Made by a program: the position numbers and the translations under genes. The notes under the pieces were generated by a model that worked only from the letters and a program-made list of their open reading frames with translations, had not been told where the DNA came from and searched no databases. Positions 30,452 to 39,265 of a DNA stretch of 64,000 nt are shown here, in pieces (position 1 is the stretch's first letter; the number at the start of each line of letters is the position of its first letter). The DNA is from Bradyrhizobium sp. AUGA SZCCT0158. Lineage in GTDB: Bacteria > Pseudomonadota > Alphaproteobacteria > Rhizobiales > Xanthobacteraceae. Location: NCBI RefSeq assembly GCF_018130065.1, contig NZ_JAFCME010000006.1, positions 186,001 through 250,000 of the forward strand, written 5' to 3'.

Positions 30452-30484
30452 GGCTGCTCGTCCGCGCTCAGGAGTCCGCCGCTG

Positions 30485-31132
30485 CTAGACAGCTGCAACC
30501 CGCCGTGGCTTGCGGATGCTGCGGGCAGGGGCGCTCGCGGCCTGCGGCGACACGCCCGACAGCACCAGCTTCTCATGGGCGGCGATGATCGCGTCCCTGG
30601 TCAGGCGTCCGCCCGGCCGGTACCAGGTGCAGAGGCCGGTCAGGAGCGCCAGGATCGCAAACGTCGCCACCTTGACATCGACGACTTCGAAGACGCCTTC
30701 GGAAACGCCCTCCGAGAGGATACGCGCCAGCCGCGCCTCATAGGCGCTGCGCAGCGCCACGATCGCCTCATAGTTCTTCGGCTCCAGGCTGCGCAGTTCG
30801 GAATTGGCGATGAAGACCTCGCGCTTGCGGCTCATGTGGTAGGTGACGTGGAATGCGACGAAGGCGCGGAGCTTTTCCTCCGGACCTTGCTTACCTTCCA
30901 GCGCGAGATCGAGCTGACGAATGAGCTCGTTGACGTGGTCCTGCACCAGTTCGAACAGCAGTTCCTGCTTGGTGCTGATATGATTGTACAGCGATCCCAC
31001 CTGGATCCCGACCTCGGCGGCGAGGTCGCGCAGGCTCATCGCCGAATAGCCCTGTTCGAAGATCAGGCGTAGCCCGGCCTTGCGGATCGCTTCCAGCGTC
31101 TTCGGGCCATAGGAGCCGATCGTACGTGCCAT
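30485..31132 (-). CDS. TetR family regulator of the adjacent carboxylase operon
   Basis: The 215-aa protein has the TetR HTH (AGLRLIFEQGYSAMSLRDLAAEVGIQVGSLYNHISTKQELL) and a helical ligand domain. It is divergent from the methylcrotonyl-CoA carboxylase operon, and two copies of a near-palindromic 16-mer lie between them. Acyl-CoA-responsive TetR proteins commonly control such operons. ATG at 31132 has GAGGA upstream. Confidence 0.9.
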   Translation of the reverse strand: MARTIGSYGPKTLEAIRKAGLRLIFEQGYSAMSLRDLAAEVGIQVGSLYNHISTKQELLFELVQDHVNELIRQLDLALEGKQGPEEKLRAFVAFHVTYHMSRKREVFIANSELRSLEPKNYEAIVALRSAYEARLARILSEGVSEGVFEVVDVKVATFAILALLTGLCTWYRPGGRLTRDAIIAAHEKLVLSGVSPQAASAPARSIRKPRRVAAV

Positions 31133-31173
31133 CTGGTCCTCGGGGTAGTAGATTGAGACGCTTATAAAGATAC

Positions 31174-31189
31174 AAACGACCGTATGTTT
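31174..31189. promoter_or_regulatory. Candidate TetR operator, copy 1
   Basis: AAACGACCGTATGTTT, a partly symmetric 16-mer 42 nt upstream of the TetR gene start, matches the second copy in reverse orientation at 13 of 16 positions. Confidence 0.6.
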
Positions 31190-31280
31190 ATTGCATGAGA
31201 TGTGAGGAATTTCAACGGCATAACATGCCATTTTGGCAAAACTCAAAAATCATGACCATCCTCTTGCAGCTCTATTAAAA

Positions 31281-31296
31281 AAACGTATGATCGTTT
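31281..31296. promoter_or_regulatory. Candidate TetR operator, copy 2
   Basis: AAACGTATGATCGTTT; its reverse complement AAACGATCATACGTTT is symmetric in the outer AAACG/CGTTT and resembles copy 1. It lies 167 nt upstream of the carboxylase start, in AT-rich DNA likely to hold the promoter. Confidence 0.65.
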
Positions 31297-31462
31297 TTAA
31301 TTCGGAGGAGGCGTGATCGTGCAAGCGGGCCCGCAATCCCGGCTGCCGGGACACTTCGCCGCAAAGATGGTACAGCCTGTCGCGCCGTTTCGCGAGAGGT
31401 CTTGTCCCGTCAGTCCTAGAGGCCACGCACCAACCGCCCGTCACCCAAAGAAACGATAGGCC

Positions 31463-33067
31463 ATGTCGCTTCATTCAACGATCGATCCCACATCCGCCGA
31501 TTTTGCCCGCAACGCCGAAGTGATGCGCGGCCTCGTCGCCGACCTCAGAGAAAAACTCAAGGTGGTTGCCGGCGGCGGCGGTAAAACCTCACGCGCACGG
31601 CATACCTCGCGCGGCAAAATGCTGGCGCGCCAGCGCGTCGACCTGCTGATCGATCCCGGCACCGCATTCCTCGAATTGTCGCCGCTGGCTGCCCACGGTC
31701 TCTATGGCGGCGACGTCCATTCCGCCAGCGTCATTACCGGGGTAGGGCGCATCTCGGGCCGCGAATGCGTCATCGTCGCCAACGACGCCACCATCAAGGG
31801 CGGCACCTACTATCCGATGACCGTGAAGAAGCATCTGCGCGCGCAGGACATCGCGCGGCAGAACAATCTGCCTTGCGTCTACATGGTCGATTCCGGCGGC
31901 GCGTTCCTGCCGCTGCAGGACGAGATCTTTCCCGACGAGCGGCATTTCGGCCGCATCTTCTACAACCAGGCGCAGATGTCGGCAGCTGGCATTCCGCAGA
32001 TCGCCATTGTGATGGGCTCCTGCACGGCGGGCGGCGCCTATGTGCCCGCGATGTCGGACGAGAGCATCATCGTGCGCAACCAGGGCACGATCTTTCTAGG
32101 CGGACCGCCGCTGGTGAAGGCCGCGACCGGCGAGGTGGTCACGGCCGAAGAACTCGGCGGCGCCGACGTGCACTCGCGGCAGTCCGGCGTCACCGACCAT
32201 TACGCGCAGAACGACGCCCATGCGATCGGGATCGCGCGGCGCATCGTGGCTACGCTGAAGCCGCCGACGCGCGCCGCGCTCAACATGCGCGAGCCGCGCG
32301 AGCCGCTGTTCCCGGCGGAAGAAATATACGGCGTGGTTTCCGCCGACGGCCGCAAGCCGTTCGACGTTCATGACATCATCGCGCGGATCGTCGACGGTTC
32401 CGAATTCGACGAGTTCAAGAAGCTTTACGGTACGACCTTGATCTGCGGCTTTGCCCATATCTGGGGCTATCCGGTCGGCATCATCGCCAATAACGGCATC
32501 CTGTTCAGCGAGAGCTCGCTGAAGGGCGCGCACTTCATCGAATTGTGCTGCCAGCGCAATATCCCGCTGGTGTTCCTGCAGAACATCACCGGCTTCATGG
32601 TCGGCAAGAAATACGAGGCCGGCGGCATCGCGCGCGACGGCGCCAAGCTGGTGACGGCGGTGGCGACCGCCGGGGTGCCGAAATTCACCGTCGTGATCGG
32701 CGGCTCCTATGGCGCCGGCAATTACGGCATGTCGGGCCGCGCCTACAGCCCGCGCTTCCTCTGGATGTGGCCGAACGCCCGCATCTCGGTGATGGGCGGC
32801 GAACAGGCGTCGATGGTTCTGGCCCAGGTGCGGCGCGACGGTATCGAGGCCAAGGGCGACACCTGGTCGGCCGAAGAGGACGAGAAGTTTCGTGCGCCTA
32901 TTCGTGCCCAGTATGAGAGCCAGGGCAGTCCCTATTATGCCACCGCGCGGCTATGGGATGATGGGGTGATTGATCCCGCCGATACGCGGCTGGTGCTCGG
33001 CCTTGGATTGTCCGCGGCTGGCAACGCGCCGATCGAACCGACGAAGTTCGGCCTGTTCAGGATGTGA
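31463..33067 (+). CDS. mccB: Methylcrotonyl-CoA carboxylase beta subunit (carboxyltransferase)
   Basis: The 534-aa subunit transfers the carboxyl group from carboxybiotin to 3-methylcrotonyl-CoA in leucine degradation. Two crotonase-like halves are visible: [20 protein letters not shown] with [19 protein letters not shown], and [20 protein letters not shown] with [20 protein letters not shown], the last being characteristic of MCC and geranyl-CoA carboxylases. It overlaps the alpha gene by one base (TGATG), so the pair is translationally coupled. Geranyl-CoA carboxylase is an alternative, but the HMG-CoA lyase downstream favours MCC. Confidence 0.9.
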   Translation: MSLHSTIDPTSADFARNAEVMRGLVADLREKLKVVAGGGGKTSRARHTSRGKMLARQRVDLLIDPGTAFLELSPLAAHGLYGGDVHSASVITGVGRISGRECVIVANDATIKGGTYYPMTVKKHLRAQDIARQNNLPCVYMVDSGGAFLPLQDEIFPDERHFGRIFYNQAQMSAAGIPQIAIVMGSCTAGGAYVPAMSDESIIVRNQGTIFLGGPPLVKAATGEVVTAEELGGADVHSRQSGVTDHYAQNDAHAIGIARRIVATLKPPTRAALNMREPREPLFPAEEIYGVVSADGRKPFDVHDIIARIVDGSEFDEFKKLYGTTLICGFAHIWGYPVGIIANNGILFSESSLKGAHFIELCCQRNIPLVFLQNITGFMVGKKYEAGGIARDGAKLVTAVATAGVPKFTVVIGGSYGAGNYGMSGRAYSPRFLWMWPNARISVMGGEQASMVLAQVRRDGIEAKGDTWSAEEDEKFRAPIRAQYESQGSPYYATARLWDDGVIDPADTRLVLGLGLSAAGNAPIEPTKFGLFRM

Positions 33068-35079
33068 TGCAGATGGACCGCTCGAAACTATACCGGCGTT
33101 TCCGCACGCTCTTGATCGCCAACCGCGGCGAGATCGCCTGCCGCGTGATCCGCTCCGCCCGCGCCATGGGCCTGCGCACCGTGGCCGTTTATTCCGAGGC
33201 CGACCGCGACGCCATGCATGTCGCCATGGCCGACGAGGCCGTGCTGCTCGGGCCGGCGCGGGCCCGCGACAGCTACCTCAACGTCGAGCGCGTCATTGAA
33301 GCGGCGCGCCAGACGGGCGCCGAAGCGGTGCATCCCGGCTACGGGTTTCTGTCGGAGAATGCCGAGTTCGCGCAAGCCTGCCTCGACGCCGGCCTGGTGT
33401 TCGTCGGTCCGACCGCCGCGATGATGACGGCGATGGGCTCCAAATCCGGCTCCAAGGCGCTGATGGAAAAGGCCGGCGTGCCGCTGGTGCCAGGCTATCA
33501 CGGCGAGGCCCAGGACGAGGCTGTTCTGGCGCAGGCCGCCGACAAGATCGGCTTCCCGGTACTGGTCAAGGCCTCCGCCGGTGGCGGCGGGCGCGGTATG
33601 CGCGTGGTCAATTCGGCCGGTGAACTGGCGGCTGCCATCGTCAGTGCCAAGCGCGAAGCAAAGGCCGCGTTCGGCGACGATCGCATGCTGATCGAGAAAT
33701 TCGTCCAGAATCCGCGCCACATCGAGGTGCAGATCATCGGCGACAGCCACGGCAACCTGCTCTCGCTCTGGGAGCGCGAATGCACGCTGCAGCGGCGGCA
33801 TCAGAAGGTGATCGAGGAAGCGCCGTCGCCGACGCTCGACGCCGCCCAGCGCGAGGCGGTCTGCGCCGCCGCGCGCAAGGCGGCCGCGGCGGTCAATTAT
33901 GTCGGCGCTGGCACCATCGAATTCGTCTCCGACGGCAAGGAGGTGTTCTTCATCGAGATGAACACCCGCCTGCAGGTCGAGCATCCCGTGACCGAACTGA
34001 TCACCGGCGTCGATCTCGTGGAATGGCAGTTGCGGGTGGCGTTCGGCGAGAAGCTGCCGCTGGCGCAAAATGAGATCAAACTGAACGGCCATGCCATCGA
34101 GGCGCGGGTCTACGCGGAAAATCCGCAGAAGAATTTTATGCCCTCGGTCGGCCGGATCAAGACATGGCGCACGCCTGACGCCGTTGACGGCCTGCGCATC
34201 GATGCCGGCTATCGCAGCGGCGATGCGGTGTCGCCCTATTACGACGCCATGCTCGCCAAGGTGATCGCGTGGGCGCCGACCCGACAGGCCGCGATTGAGA
34301 GACTGAACCGCGGGCTGGAAGAGACCGACGTCCGCGGCATCGTGACCAACATCCCGTTCCTGTCAGCGCTGGTGACGCATCCGCAAGTTCGGGCGAACAC
34401 CATCGACACCGGTTTTATTGAACGCGAATTGAAAGGCCTGACCGACCCGAAATACGCTTGCGGCGATCTGGAACTCTGTGCGGCGGTCGCCGCTATCGTA
34501 GTCGAGGAGCGCAAGGTCGCAGCCAAGGAGGCCCATTCGCCGTGGCAGGCCTTTGGCTGGCAGCCGGTCGGCCAGCGGCAGCGCGTGTTCGCGCTTCGCC
34601 AGGGACAGGGCGCCGAGCAGAAGGTCACGCTGGACTATGGCAACGGGGCGTCGAGGCTGTCGATCGGCGAGCGTCAGTTCGTTTTCACGACGTCGCCTGC
34701 CGATGATGGTGGTTTTGATCTGACGCTCGACGGGATGAAATCCCATGTCGTCGCGGTGATCGAGGGTCACGAACTCTATCTGCGCACCCGCAACGGCCGT
34801 TTCGACCTGCATTGGGTCGATCCGTTCGGCGGCGAGACCGAGGAGCATGTCGGCGAGGACAAGATCGTGGCGCCGTTGCCGGGCACCGTGGTGGCGCTGC
34901 TGGCCGAGGAGGGGGCGACGCTGGAGAAGGGGGCTGCGATCCTGACGCTGGAAGTCATGAAGATGGAGCAGACCCTGCGCGCGCCGTTTGCCGGCGTGTT
35001 GAAGAAGATCAAATGCAAGGTCGGCGATATCGTTGGCGAAGGCGTAGAACTTGCCGAAGTCGAACCTGCAGCCTCGTGA
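33067..35079 (+). CDS. mccA: Methylcrotonyl-CoA carboxylase alpha subunit (biotin carboxylase + BCCP)
   Basis: The 670-aa subunit has the biotin carboxylase part (LIANRGEIACRVIRSARAMG, ATP-grasp KASAGGGGRGMRVV, EMNTRLQVEHPVTE), a middle linking domain, and the C-terminal biotinyl domain with the lysine in LEVMKMEQ about 40 residues from the end. It carboxylates biotin with bicarbonate and ATP. Length and order are as usual for MccA. Confidence 0.92.
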   Translation: MQMDRSKLYRRFRTLLIANRGEIACRVIRSARAMGLRTVAVYSEADRDAMHVAMADEAVLLGPARARDSYLNVERVIEAARQTGAEAVHPGYGFLSENAEFAQACLDAGLVFVGPTAAMMTAMGSKSGSKALMEKAGVPLVPGYHGEAQDEAVLAQAADKIGFPVLVKASAGGGGRGMRVVNSAGELAAAIVSAKREAKAAFGDDRMLIEKFVQNPRHIEVQIIGDSHGNLLSLWERECTLQRRHQKVIEEAPSPTLDAAQREAVCAAARKAAAAVNYVGAGTIEFVSDGKEVFFIEMNTRLQVEHPVTELITGVDLVEWQLRVAFGEKLPLAQNEIKLNGHAIEARVYAENPQKNFMPSVGRIKTWRTPDAVDGLRIDAGYRSGDAVSPYYDAMLAKVIAWAPTRQAAIERLNRGLEETDVRGIVTNIPFLSALVTHPQVRANTIDTGFIERELKGLTDPKYACGDLELCAAVAAIVVEERKVAAKEAHSPWQAFGWQPVGQRQRVFALRQGQGAEQKVTLDYGNGASRLSIGERQFVFTTSPADDGGFDLTLDGMKSHVVAVIEGHELYLRTRNGRFDLHWVDPFGGETEEHVGEDKIVAPLPGTVVALLAEEGATLEKGAAILTLEVMKMEQTLRAPFAGVLKKIKCKVGDIVGEGVELAEVEPAAS

Positions 35080-35086
35080 GGCCGAA

Positions 35087-36001
35087 ATGAGCGACGCTGT
35101 CCGTATCATTGAAGTAGGGCCGCGCGACGGGCTGCAGAACGAGAAGACCCCGATCAGTGTGGCTGATCGGATTGCCTTCATCGAGGCGTTGATCGGTGCA
35201 GGATTGCACACCGTCGAGGTCGGTGCCTTCGTGTCACCGAAAGCGATCCCGCAGATGGTTGGCTCGGACCAGGTGTTGCGTGGCGTCAGCCATATCGCAG
35301 GCAGCGAGTTCCACGTGCTGGTGCCGAACGAAAAGGGATACGAAGCCTCGCAAGCGGCCGGCGCCAAGGTCATTGCCGTGTTCGCCTCCGCCTCGGAAGG
35401 ATTTTCCCGCGCCAACATCAATTGCTCGATCGCGGAGTCGATTGAGCGCTTCAAGCCGGTGGTCGCCCGCGCTAAGGCAGACGGCGTCAAGGTGCGTGGT
35501 TATATCTCCTGCGTGCTCGGCTGTCCCTTCGACGGCGAGATCAAGCCGCAGGCCGTGGTGGACGTCGCCAAAACGCTGTGGGACCTCGGCTGCTACGAGG
35601 TCTCGCTCGGCGACACCATCGGCGTCGGTACGCCGCTGAAGGCACGGCAACTGCTGCGAGCGGTAGCCGGCAGCGTGCCGATGGAAAAACTCGCAATGCA
35701 TTTCCACGACACGTACGGGCAGGCATTGGCCAACCTCTATGCGGGGATGGAGGAAGGCGCGCGCGTGATCGACTCCGCCGCCGGCGGCCTCGGTGGCTGC
35801 CCCTACGCGCCGGGCGCCACCGGCAATGTCGCGACCGAAGATGTGGTCTATATGCTCGAGGGCTTGGGGATCAAAACCGGCGTGGACATGACAAAGCTGC
35901 TAGCTGCGACGAACGAGGTCAGCCGCTTGATTGGCAGGCCGCCGGTCAGCCGCGTCGCTTCGGCGTTGAACGCGAAGAGGCGCATGGCGAGTAGCGAATA
36001 G
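35087..36001 (+). CDS. mvaB: Hydroxymethylglutaryl-CoA lyase
   Basis: The 304-aa TIM-barrel enzyme splits HMG-CoA to acetyl-CoA and acetoacetate, the last step of leucine breakdown. Motifs are EVGPRDGLQNEK (Arg and Asp catalytic), VEVGAFVSPKAIPQM, GCPFDGEI, HFHDTYGQALAN (metal His-x-His) and the active-site Cys in GGLGGCPYAPGATGN. It starts 8 nt after mccA and completes the operon. Isovaleryl-CoA dehydrogenase and the hydratase are not in this window. Confidence 0.94.
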   Translation: MSDAVRIIEVGPRDGLQNEKTPISVADRIAFIEALIGAGLHTVEVGAFVSPKAIPQMVGSDQVLRGVSHIAGSEFHVLVPNEKGYEASQAAGAKVIAVFASASEGFSRANINCSIAESIERFKPVVARAKADGVKVRGYISCVLGCPFDGEIKPQAVVDVAKTLWDLGCYEVSLGDTIGVGTPLKARQLLRAVAGSVPMEKLAMHFHDTYGQALANLYAGMEEGARVIDSAAGGLGGCPYAPGATGNVATEDVVYMLEGLGIKTGVDMTKLLAATNEVSRLIGRPPVSRVASALNAKRRMASSE

Positions 36002-36043
36002 CAAATGGAAGTCCCGCTATTCGCCATTCGCTACTCGCCCGCT
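35985..36043. terminator. Inverted repeat between converging genes
   Basis: GGCGAGTAGCGAATAGC, at the 3' end of the lyase gene, is followed after 12 nt by GCTATTCGCCATTCGCTACT and CGCC, a complement with a 7-nt duplication. It can form a long hairpin between the lyase and the facing DctP gene and may stop transcription from both sides, although a T-run is missing. Confidence 0.55.
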
Positions 36044-36053
36044 TCACCGGGCA

Positions 36054-37076
36054 TCAGGCGGCGACGTCGGTTGCGAGCTTCAGCAGATTGGCCGACGTCG
36101 CCGTCGCGGCACTGTAGTCTTTCCACGCAGTATCGCGCGCGATGTCGCGCCACTTGGCGACGGTTGCCGCATCGAGCGCGCTGACTTTGGCGCCGGCCTT
36201 CTCATAAACCTTCGCGACTTCGATATCGTCGTCCTGCGCACCCTTCTTGCCGAAGGCTTCGAGGTCAGCGCCGACCGCGCGAATGATGTCCTGCTGGTTC
36301 TTGGGCAGCTTGTCGAAGCTCGCCTTCGACATCAACAACGGCTCCAGCATGAACCAGTAGGAGGCGCCCGCGCCCGAGGTCAGCGATTTTGCGACCTCCT
36401 CCAGACGGAACGAGATCAGGCTGGTGGAGGAGGTAATTCCGGCATCGCAGGCGCCGCTCTGCATCGCCGCATAGAGTTCGTTTGATGGTACCGAGAGCAC
36501 CGCTGCGCCCGCGGTCAGCAGCACCATGTCCATCTCGCGCGAACCGCCCCGAACCTTGAGGCCCTTGGCGTCTTCCGGATCGACGATCGGCCTGGACCGG
36601 CTGGCGACGCCGCCGGCCTGCCAGACCCAGCTCAGCAGGATGATGCCCTTGTCGGCCAGGAAATCGGTCAGCGCCTTGCCGACGGGGTGCGTTTTCCAGC
36701 GCAAGCCCTGATCGTAGGTCGAAACCAGTCCGGGCATCAGGCCGATATTGGTTTCCGGCAACTCGCCGCCGGCATAGGGAAGGGGATAGAGGCTTAGATC
36801 GAGTTCGCCTTTGCGCATCGCCGAGAATTGCGCGTTGGTCTTGATCAGCGAGGAGTTCGGATAGACCTCGGCCGCAATCTCGCCGCCGCTGCGCTTGGCC
36901 ACTTCCTGCGCGAACGTACGGCACAGGCGGTCGCGGAAATCACCCTTGTCGATGGTGCCGCCCGGAAACTGATGCGAAATCTTCAGCCTCGTTGCGGCGT
37001 GTGCGGTGCCCGTGCCGAAGCGAAGAATGGCAGGCGCGGCGAGCGCGGATCCGAGAACATGGCGGCGTGTGAGCAT
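36054..37076 (-). CDS. TRAP transporter solute-binding protein, DctP family
   Basis: The 340-aa periplasmic protein has a Tat-like signal (LTRRHVLGSALAAPAILRFG), then RLKISHQFPGGT, AAEVYPNSSLI, KGELDLSLYPLPYA and KVRGGSREMDMVLLTAGAAV, the order of DctP proteins with the conserved Arg that binds the ligand carboxylate. GGGGAG precedes the ATG. No DctQ/DctM membrane subunits are next to it, so it is an orphan in this window. Confidence 0.9.
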   Translation of the reverse strand: MLTRRHVLGSALAAPAILRFGTGTAHAATRLKISHQFPGGTIDKGDFRDRLCRTFAQEVAKRSGGEIAAEVYPNSSLIKTNAQFSAMRKGELDLSLYPLPYAGGELPETNIGLMPGLVSTYDQGLRWKTHPVGKALTDFLADKGIILLSWVWQAGGVASRSRPIVDPEDAKGLKVRGGSREMDMVLLTAGAAVLSVPSNELYAAMQSGACDAGITSSTSLISFRLEEVAKSLTSGAGASYWFMLEPLLMSKASFDKLPKNQQDIIRAVGADLEAFGKKGAQDDDIEVAKVYEKAGAKVSALDAATVAKWRDIARDTAWKDYSAATATSANLLKLATDVAA

Positions 37077-37596
37077 GGTTCTCCCCTGAATTGCATTCTT
37101 GATCGGCGTGTCCAAGCCGGCGTTGAGCACCGTTTAGCCGGCGGCCGTGCGTAGAGTTTCTGTTCTGGTCGTTCGAGGCAGCCTGTCGCTCAAGGCAGCA
37201 GTGGCTGATTCCAGAGCCAGACTTCAAGGTCTGCCGCAGCGCACACGCAGGACGGGGAGGGGTTTTGTGGTCTCGTCGACCATGCGTTCGCCTCCGTTTC
37301 TCGGGACGCGTGCGCTGGCCTGCTTCAATTATCCGCTATGGCGGCAACGGCGCTCTCCTGCCGCCGTCCAGGACTATAAGCGCAAGGACGACCCACGAAG
37401 AACGACTCGCTATTCAACACGCCAGGAGTGTCACGAAGAAGGACAGGACATGATGAAGACGGATGCCATCAAAGGACGGCGGGTTGGCGAAAGACGGTAT
37501 GAACAATAGCCAAGCCGTCGTTTGCTTTTGCAATCGGGCTCGCCTGCGCGGAGTCTTGCGATTTCCGGCGCGGTTACCCGCGCCCGAACGAGCGCG
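37077..37596. other. Intergenic stretch
   Basis: Nothing certain. A 19-codon frame at 37450-37509 (MMKTDAIKGRRVGERRYEQ) has an AAGGACAGG ribosome binding site and could be a micropeptide; the remainder shows no gene, repeat or RNA that I can support. Confidence 0.35.
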
Positions 37597-37953
37597 TTAC
37601 TTCTTCTTGCCTTTGCCGCTCTTGCGGGCCGCGTAGCGCGCATCGCGCTTGGCCTTTGCTTCGGCCTCGAGGGCTGCCTGTCTGGCGGCCTCTTCTTCCT
37701 TTTCGCGGGCAAGCTGGGCGGCAGCCGCGGCCGCAGCCTCTTCCTCGCGCGCCTTGGCTTCGGCCTTGGCGGCTTCGCGGGCTTCCTTGGCCTTGGCGCG
37801 GGCGGCCGCCTGCGCTTCGCGCTCGGCCTGACGCTGCTTCACCTCCGGATCGTCAGGGCCGGGCTGGGCCTTGAACTTGTTCAGGATGTTCTGTCTCGCT
37901 TGCTGGGCGGCCTTCTGGCGGTCGGCGAAGCTGGGTTCCTTGAATCCACTCAT
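37597..37953 (-). CDS. DUF6481 family protein
   Basis: The 118-aa protein begins MSGFKEPSFADRQKAAQQAR and continues as a long Ala/Glu/Lys coiled-coil ending GKGKKK. This is the typical DUF6481 pattern of Rhizobiales and Sphingomonads. Highly charged, cytoplasmic, function unknown. Confidence 0.85.
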   Translation of the reverse strand: MSGFKEPSFADRQKAAQQARQNILNKFKAQPGPDDPEVKQRQAEREAQAAARAKAKEAREAAKAEAKAREEEAAAAAAAQLAREKEEEAARQAALEAEAKAKRDARYAARKSGKGKKK

Positions 37954-38107
37954 AAAAAGGGGCCTTGTCGTTTTCTTGATTGGTTGTGAAACGCAGGGAA
38001 TGGCGGTTTGCGCTTCAGTAGGTGAACCGGCGACAAAATGCCAGCACCGAAGGGGGCAAACAGGGAGATTTCCGTGAACGACCCGGTTGGTCGACCGCTG
38101 CCGGTGA

Positions 38108-38217
38108 GCGCGCTAAAGCGTTTTCCAGCGAAGTGGACACCGGTTCGCGTCAAGAAAACGCGTCAAGACAAGAATCTAGAGCCCCGTTCCGATTCCATCG
38201 GAACGGAAAGGCTCTAG
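38108..38217. repeat. Two-hairpin palindromic repeat, copy A
   Basis: GCGTTTTCCAGCGAAGTGG ... AAGAAAACGC forms the first hairpin; AGAGCCCCGTTCCGATTCC with ATCGGAACGG and GGCTCT forms the second. Copy B at 39158-39265 is about 85 percent identical by eye. It is intergenic and resembles a REP-type element common in Bradyrhizobium. Confidence 0.85.
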
Positions 38218-38323
38218 CGGCGGCCGTGGCCGGATCGCCAATGGCGTTGGCCTCGACACAAGCGACGGCTGAAACCCGGTTCCGAGCCGAGCCAGGCAGT
38301 GGCTGTTCCAATCAGTCGCTGTT

Positions 38324-38548
38324 CTAATCAGTCCTGGATTGGTCGCGGCGGCCGCCCGGACCGAGAATTTTCGCAACCGTCACGGCCGTCATCGCCACGC
38401 GATCGGAAGTCCGCTGGGCTTCCAGCCTGTCGCGGGCTCCCTCCTTGATCATGAGATCGATGAGTTCGAGCCGTTTGGCATCGTCGGTCGCTTCAGCCAG
38501 GAGTTTTCGATAGCGATCGTAGTCGTAGCCCACTTCCTGCTTGCTCAT
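38324..38548 (-). CDS. Small hypothetical protein, 74 aa
   Basis: Begins MSKQEVGYDYDRYRKLLAEA, then ELIDLMIKEGARDRLEAQR and a tail GPGGRRDQSRTD. Helical and charged. It reads as a real coding sequence of unknown function; no ribosome binding site is strong. Confidence 0.55.
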   Translation of the reverse strand: MSKQEVGYDYDRYRKLLAEATDDAKRLELIDLMIKEGARDRLEAQRTSDRVAMTAVTVAKILGPGGRRDQSRTD

Positions 38549-38872
38549 GGCACGCTCCGCACACGCGCTTTCCCCAAACCAACACTGTTGATCAACCTCT
38601 GCACGCGCGCAACGAATTTGCGGGACTTATACCCCTGCCGCGCATCTTGGCGTGCGAGTGTTGCAGAATTGATCCGGCAGATAGCGCACAGGTTGTGGCG
38701 CGGTCGGATGTCGGGAGAGGGAACCCGATACGATCGGTAGCGCCGCCCCGCTTGGGCCGGAACGTGCCGGCGCAATCGGTCGCACCTGAAAGCCGAAACA
38801 CTGTGAATTCGCTCACATAAGGACGGCCGGCGCGAGCCTATGTTGCGGCAGGTCCTGAAAGGAACGACGGCC

Positions 38873-39121
38873 ATGATCCCGAATTGGTGCACCCCTAAAA
38901 ATGTCGTTCTCGCCGCAGCGATCGTTTTGTTCGCCTGCGTCGCGGGCGGTGTTGCGACCGGACTGGCGTATCCGGAGCCGGTGTCCAGCGCCGCGCTCGG
39001 GCCAGATTGGCAGTGCAGCCGGATGGCGTTTGTCTGGACCACTTGCAGGAGACTGACGCACGCCAAATCTGCATCGATTCGTGTAGCGAGGGAACCGGTC
39101 TGCACGCGAATCCGGACCTAG
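38873..39121 (+). CDS. Small membrane-anchored protein, 82 aa
   Basis: MIPNWCTPKNVVLAAAIVLF leads into one membrane helix, followed by a tail with PDWQCSRMAFVWTTC-RRL, containing three cysteines. CTGAAAGGAACG precedes the ATG. Probably secreted or anchored in the inner membrane; function unknown. Confidence 0.65.
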   Translation: MIPNWCTPKNVVLAAAIVLFACVAGGVATGLAYPEPVSSAALGPDWQCSRMAFVWTTCRRLTHAKSASIRVAREPVCTRIRT

Positions 39122-39157
39122 GCGCGAGAAGGTCCGGCAACGTTGCGTTGGGTCGTC

Positions 39158-39265
39158 GCTGGAGCGTTTTCCAGCGAAGACGCTACCGGTTCGTGTCAAG
39201 AAAACGCGTCAGATCAAAAATCCAGAGCCCCGTTCCGGTTTCAATCGGAACGGACAGGGCTCTAG
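39158..39265. repeat. Two-hairpin palindromic repeat, copy B
   Basis: GAGCGTTTTCCAGCGAAGAC ... AAGAAAACGC and CCCCGTTCCGGTTTCAATCG ... GGGCTCT repeat the structure of copy A. Its right end touches the stop codon of the degenerate repeat-protein gene, and may serve as its terminator. Confidence 0.85.
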
